In this document: positions 6,892 to 8,900 of the stretch, one piece after another | How positions within the stretch are numbered: position 1 is the stretch's first letter | Layout: every line of letters begins with the position of its first letter | Assembly: GCA_028697695.1 (NCBI GenBank) | Contig: JAQVEI010000069.1 | Location: forward strand, 1-8,900 | DNA length: 8,900 nucleotides | Reading direction: 5' to 3' | DNA from: Lentimicrobiaceae bacterium | GTDB lineage: Bacteria; Bacteroidota; Bacteroidia; Bacteroidales; Lentimicrobiaceae | Made by a program: the position numbers and the translations under genes | Notes under the pieces: model-generated | The model's input: only the letters and a program-made list of their open reading frames with translations | Told to the model about the DNA's origin: nothing | The model's database searches: none

Positions 6892-6953
6892 GTATGCTAA
6901 GGTTAAGAAAAAATTTGCCACGAATGGCAAAAAAATGTAAAACCATAGCATAC
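6892..6953. promoter_or_regulatory. Nested, exactly concentric inverted repeats in the divergent promoter
   Basis: Outer arms are GTATGCTAAGGTT (6892-6904) and AACCATAGCATAC (6941-6953), matching at 12 of 13 positions. Inner arms are TTTGCCA (6914-6920) and TGGCAAA (6925-6931), perfect, with loop CGAA. Both pairs centre on the same point, between 6922 and 6923. The outer arms place the same 13-mer, AACCwTAGCATAC, facing each divergent gene. This fits either paired operator half-sites for a dimeric repressor or twin recognition sites for the locally encoded sigma factor. The right arm abuts CATATTTG (6953-6960), one mismatch from a -7 TAnnTTTG box at a position suitable for transcribing the multiubiquitin gene at 7013. 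For the sigma gene the arm lies too near the ATG to be a -35 element, which favours an operator there. Confidence 0.65.
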
Positions 6954-6962
6954 ATATTTGAA

Positions 6963-6979
6963 AGGGTCAAAATAACCCT
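6963..6979 (+). repeat. Short inverted repeat in the likely 5' leader of the multiubiquitin operon
   Basis: AGGGT (6963-6967) and ACCCT (6975-6979) flank a 7-nt AT-rich loop, 33 nt before the multiubiquitin ATG. It would sit at the 5' end of a transcript started from the -7-like box at 6953-6960. With only five base pairs, its function is uncertain. Confidence 0.3.
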
Positions 6980-7012
6980 GTAAAAGTAATTAATAATATA
7001 AATTTTAAGTCT

Positions 7013-7495
7013 ATGCAAAATGAAAAAAATCCTGCAGGTGAAAATGGTAAACCTGAATTTCAACTTTCAATCAATGGTAAGTTGTATGAGTGGAATCATC
7101 CGAACATTTCGGGTGCAGAAATCAGAAGGCTTGGGAATATTCCAATAGAAGATGAAATCTTTCTGGAAAATCCTAAGCCCAAGGAAGATGAATTAATTCC
7201 AGATGATAAGAAAGTAAATCTTGCTCGTCCCGGTATTGAACGTTTTTACTCCAAAGCTAAGGAAGTAACCATTTTAGTGAACGGAACGCAGCACAAATGG
7301 ATAAAGGAAAAAATTAGTTTTAAAGAGGTTATTATTCTTGCGTTTGGGCAGTTTATAGATAAGCCGACAATGGTTTATACTGTAGCATACGAAGATGGCC
7401 CAAGACAAAATCCCGAGGGTTCAATGTTTGCAGGTCAAAAGGTTTTTGTTAAACATAAAATGATTTTCAATGCAACAGCAACTGATAAGTCTTAA
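7013..7495 (+). CDS. Multiubiquitin-domain protein: two tandem ubiquitin-like beta-grasp repeats
   Basis: The 160-residue protein contains two homologous beta-grasp units. Unit 1 is about 14-80 (FQLSINGKLYEW ... KKVNLARPGIERFYS) and unit 2 about 83-156 (VTILVNGTQHKW ... QKVFVKHKMIFNATATDKS). The shared pattern I-x-(I/V)-N-G-x-x-x-x-W at each start and K-V-x-(L/V)-x-x-x-(I/M)-x-x-F near each end is the multiubiquitin (Pfam Multiubiquitin) signature. It is the presumed modifier of a ubiquitin-like conjugation pathway, activated by the E1-like protein three genes on. The chain ends ATDKS with no C-terminal Gly-Gly, and no Gly-Gly separates the units, unlike eukaryotic polyubiquitin. First gene of the rightward operon, it overlaps the E2-like gene by 26 nt. 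The ATG at 7013 is the first available after the promoter region. It is probably cytoplasmic. Confidence 0.88.
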   Translation: MQNEKNPAGENGKPEFQLSINGKLYEWNHPNISGAEIRRLGNIPIEDEIFLENPKPKEDELIPDDKKVNLARPGIERFYSKAKEVTILVNGTQHKWIKEKISFKEVIILAFGQFIDKPTMVYTVAYEDGPRQNPEGSMFAGQKVFVKHKMIFNATATDKS

Positions 7496-7934
7496 TCCAG
7501 ACCTGAATCGTCTGCAAGAAGAAGGTTATGATATAGAGGTAAAGGGCGGACACTTGGTTGTCCGCCAAATACCCTATGTGACTCCTTCTAAAAATGTAGC
7601 CTACGGTACGTTGGTTTGTGTATTAAACTATGCAACACCAACAAAAATATCAACGCCACCAGATCACACCATTTTTTTCTGTGGGGAAACGCCTTGTAAT
7701 GCTGATGGTCAACCACTAGTCGCAATTATTAATAATTATAATAGGCAACAACTAACTAATAAATTATTGGTAACACATTATTTTTCTAGTAAACCAGTGT
7801 CAGGAAACTACCCAAATTACTTTGAAAAAATCAGGACTTATGCCGAAATACTTAGTATTAATGCAAAAGCTATTGATGGTACAGTAACAACAAAACCATT
7901 TAAAAATTCTAATCAAAATGGAAGTGATGAGTGA
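7470..7934 (+). CDS. E2-like DUF6791-type protein of the ubiquitin-like system (stand-alone)
   Basis: The 154-residue protein matches my recollection of the N-terminal DUF6791 region of E1/ThiF fusion proteins. It shows LNPDLNRLQEEGYDIE (8-23), GGHLVVRQIPYVT, GTLVCVLNY, the block HTIFFCGETPCNADGQPL (66-83) and HYFSSKPVSGNYPNYFEK (103-120). C76 in the TPC motif is the best candidate for a catalytic cysteine (C71 is nearby). In the proposed role it takes the activated modifier from the E1 and passes it to a target or E3, but E2 assignment rests on family knowledge, not on a visible classical UBC motif. It begins at the only sensible ATG, inside the end of the multiubiquitin gene, and overlaps the ThiF gene by 8-17 nt. 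Relatives are usually fused to the ThiF domain, whereas here the two are separate frames. Confidence 0.75.
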   Translation: MQQQLISLNPDLNRLQEEGYDIEVKGGHLVVRQIPYVTPSKNVAYGTLVCVLNYATPTKISTPPDHTIFFCGETPCNADGQPLVAIINNYNRQQLTNKLLVTHYFSSKPVSGNYPNYFEKIRTYAEILSINAKAIDGTVTTKPFKNSNQNGSDE

Positions 7935-8667
7935 TAAAAATATTTTTAATTATCCTGATACGAATTCTTCACGTGCAGGCATAGAGTTTCTAAATCGCAA
8001 ATTTGAAAATCAAAAAATCGCAATTATCGGACTAGGTGGAACTGGTTCATATATTCTTGACCAAGTTGCCAAAACGCCTGTCAAAGAAATACACATTTTT
8101 GATGCTGATGTTTTTCAACTACACAACGCTTTCCGTTCTCCTGGTGCGGTTTCAAGTGAAAAATTGGAAGCAGAAAACGGAATAATGAAAGTAGATTACT
8201 ACTATGGAATTTATTCCAATATGCACGCAGGAATAACGGCACATTCGAATTATGTAACGCTTGAAAACGTAAGTGAACTAAAGGATTTTAGCTATGTCTT
8301 TATAAGCATTGACAAAAATGAAGTTCGCTACAATCTTACTAAAGCGTTTTTGAATATGGGCGTAACATTTATTGATGTCGGTATTGGTGTTAACAAATCC
8401 GATGATTGTCTGAATGGTGCTGTTCGTGTTACAGTTGGAACGACTGAGAAAAGCGACCATTTGGATTTTCGAATTGGTTCATCTGAATCGGAAGAAAACG
8501 AATATTCAAACAACATTCAAATAGCAGACTTGAATTGTCTCAATGCTATGCTAGCCGTCTTGAAATGGAAAAAGCTAAGTGGCTTTTATCAGGATGTGAA
8601 GCAGGAACATAATAGTTTGTTTTTAATCAATACAAATAAATTGCTTAATGAAGACAATCCAGCATAA
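7918..8667 (+). CDS. ThiF/E1-like adenylyltransferase of the ubiquitin-like system
   Basis: The 249-residue Rossmann-type E1-like protein should adenylate the C-terminus of the modifier with ATP. Visible motifs are the nucleotide loop IIGLGGTGS (36-44), FDADVFQLHNAFR (61-73) with D62, D64, N70 and the arginine R73, and the D-x-N-x-x-R-type block IDKNEVR (131-137). The later block IGVNKSDD ... NGAVRVT (156-172) and NIQIADLNCLNAMLA (199-213) match ThiF proteins paired with DUF6791. No CXXC zinc pairs are present. The only cysteines are C164 and C207, and neither sits clearly at the usual E1 catalytic-cysteine place. The ATG at 7918 gives a 17-nt overlap with the E2-like gene; an ATG at 7927 (8-nt overlap, ATGAGTGA) is equally possible. 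Ends 20 nt inside the DUF6527 gene. Confidence 0.88.
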   Translation: MEVMSDKNIFNYPDTNSSRAGIEFLNRKFENQKIAIIGLGGTGSYILDQVAKTPVKEIHIFDADVFQLHNAFRSPGAVSSEKLEAENGIMKVDYYYGIYSNMHAGITAHSNYVTLENVSELKDFSYVFISIDKNEVRYNLTKAFLNMGVTFIDVGIGVNKSDDCLNGAVRVTVGTTEKSDHLDFRIGSSESEENEYSNNIQIADLNCLNAMLAVLKWKKLSGFYQDVKQEHNSLFLINTNKLLNEDNPA

Positions 8668-8900
8668 ATTTGTTGAGTTCATACCGAACTCTCCAGTACA
8701 AGGCATTCTTTATATTTCCGTTGAATATCGAACGGCTGTTCATTTGTGTGTCTGTGGGTGTGGGAATAAGGTTGTAACCCCAATCTCACCAACAGACTGG
8801 GAAATTCGTTTTAATGGAAAAACCGTTTCTCTTTACCCATCTATTGGCAACTGGAATTTTGAGTGTAAGTCTCACTATTTCATCACACGAAATGAAATAT
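8648..8900 (+). CDS. DUF6527-type metal-ligand protein, C-terminus beyond window
   Basis: The plus frame opens at ATG 8648, inside the end of the ThiF gene, and stays open to the right edge (84 residues seen). Key features are HLCVCGCG (32-39) with C34, C36 and C38 plus H32, SPTDW (47-51), SLYPSIGNW (61-69) and CKSHY (73-77) with C73 and H76. The Cys/His set suggests a bound metal, probably zinc. The C-x-C-G-C-G...SPTDW...PSIGNW...C-x-SHY pattern fits my memory of the DUF6527 family found beside multiubiquitin and ThiF genes. Its role is not established from the sequence: an E3-like scaffold or a processing peptidase are both reasonable. Most of the protein appears present, since family members are around 100-150 residues. 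Confidence 0.78.
   Translation, partial: MKTIQHKFVEFIPNSPVQGILYISVEYRTAVHLCVCGCGNKVVTPISPTDWEIRFNGKTVSLYPSIGNWNFECKSHYFITRNEI

Noticed and set aside
7911..7934. Programmed ribosomal frameshift joining the E2-like and E1-like frames
   Set aside because: No slippery heptamer or downstream structure is evident at the junction. A start-stop overlap or an indel explains it more simply.
1..8900. CRISPR array, tRNA, rRNA, or intact transposase gene
   Set aside because: No regularly spaced direct repeats, no cloverleaf or rRNA-like stretches, and no transposase or integrase motifs found in any frame.

Overview
The window looks like a chromosome segment of a Bacteroidota (Bacteroidetes) bacterium. 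The grounds are the protein styles (FIST protein coupled to a hybrid kinase, GNAT/nitrilase fusion), sparse Shine-Dalgarno sites, a TAnnTTTG-type promoter box, and AT-rich intergenic DNA. It splits into two parts. Positions 1 to about 4600 carry ordinary housekeeping or signalling genes, all on the minus strand, with moderate GC. Positions about 4700 to 8900 are visibly more AT-rich and look like an accessory (defence-island-like) insertion.

Housekeeping part: a GNAT acetyltransferase fused to a carbon-nitrogen hydrolase (C-terminus cut by the left edge), then a translationally coupled pair of a FIST-domain sensory protein and a GAF-like/PAS hybrid histidine kinase with a C-terminal receiver.

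Boundary: positions 4714-4931 hold the 3' end of a group II intron. It consists of the last ~40 codons of the intron-encoded reverse transcriptase/maturase, a foldable domain V with a CGC catalytic triad, and domain VI with a bulged branch-point A. The 5' part is missing. About 240 bp of G/T-rich apparently non-coding DNA follows.

Accessory part: two divergent operons share a 137-bp promoter region. Leftward (6875 to 5169) are a small sigma-70-like factor, an unrecognised charged helical 131-aa protein, and an ImmA/IrrE-family zinc metalloprotease, all overlapping. Rightward (7013 to beyond 8900) is a bacterial ubiquitin-like conjugation operon: a two-repeat multiubiquitin protein, a DUF6791/E2-like protein, a ThiF/E1-like adenylyltransferase, and a DUF6527 zinc-ligand protein cut by the right edge. 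All four reading frames overlap.

The most interesting reading is that the sigma-factor/unknown/protease trio is a stress-triggered switch for the divergent ubiquitin-like system. By analogy to IrrE-DdrO, ImmA-ImmR and CapP-CapH, the protease may destroy a partner protein (candidate: the 131-aa protein) and free the sigma factor. Two sequence features support tight control: two exactly concentric inverted repeats in the divergent promoter, and a perfect 14-bp inverted repeat inside the sigma-factor gene. The switch model is inference. The gene identities rest on motifs seen directly in the translations.
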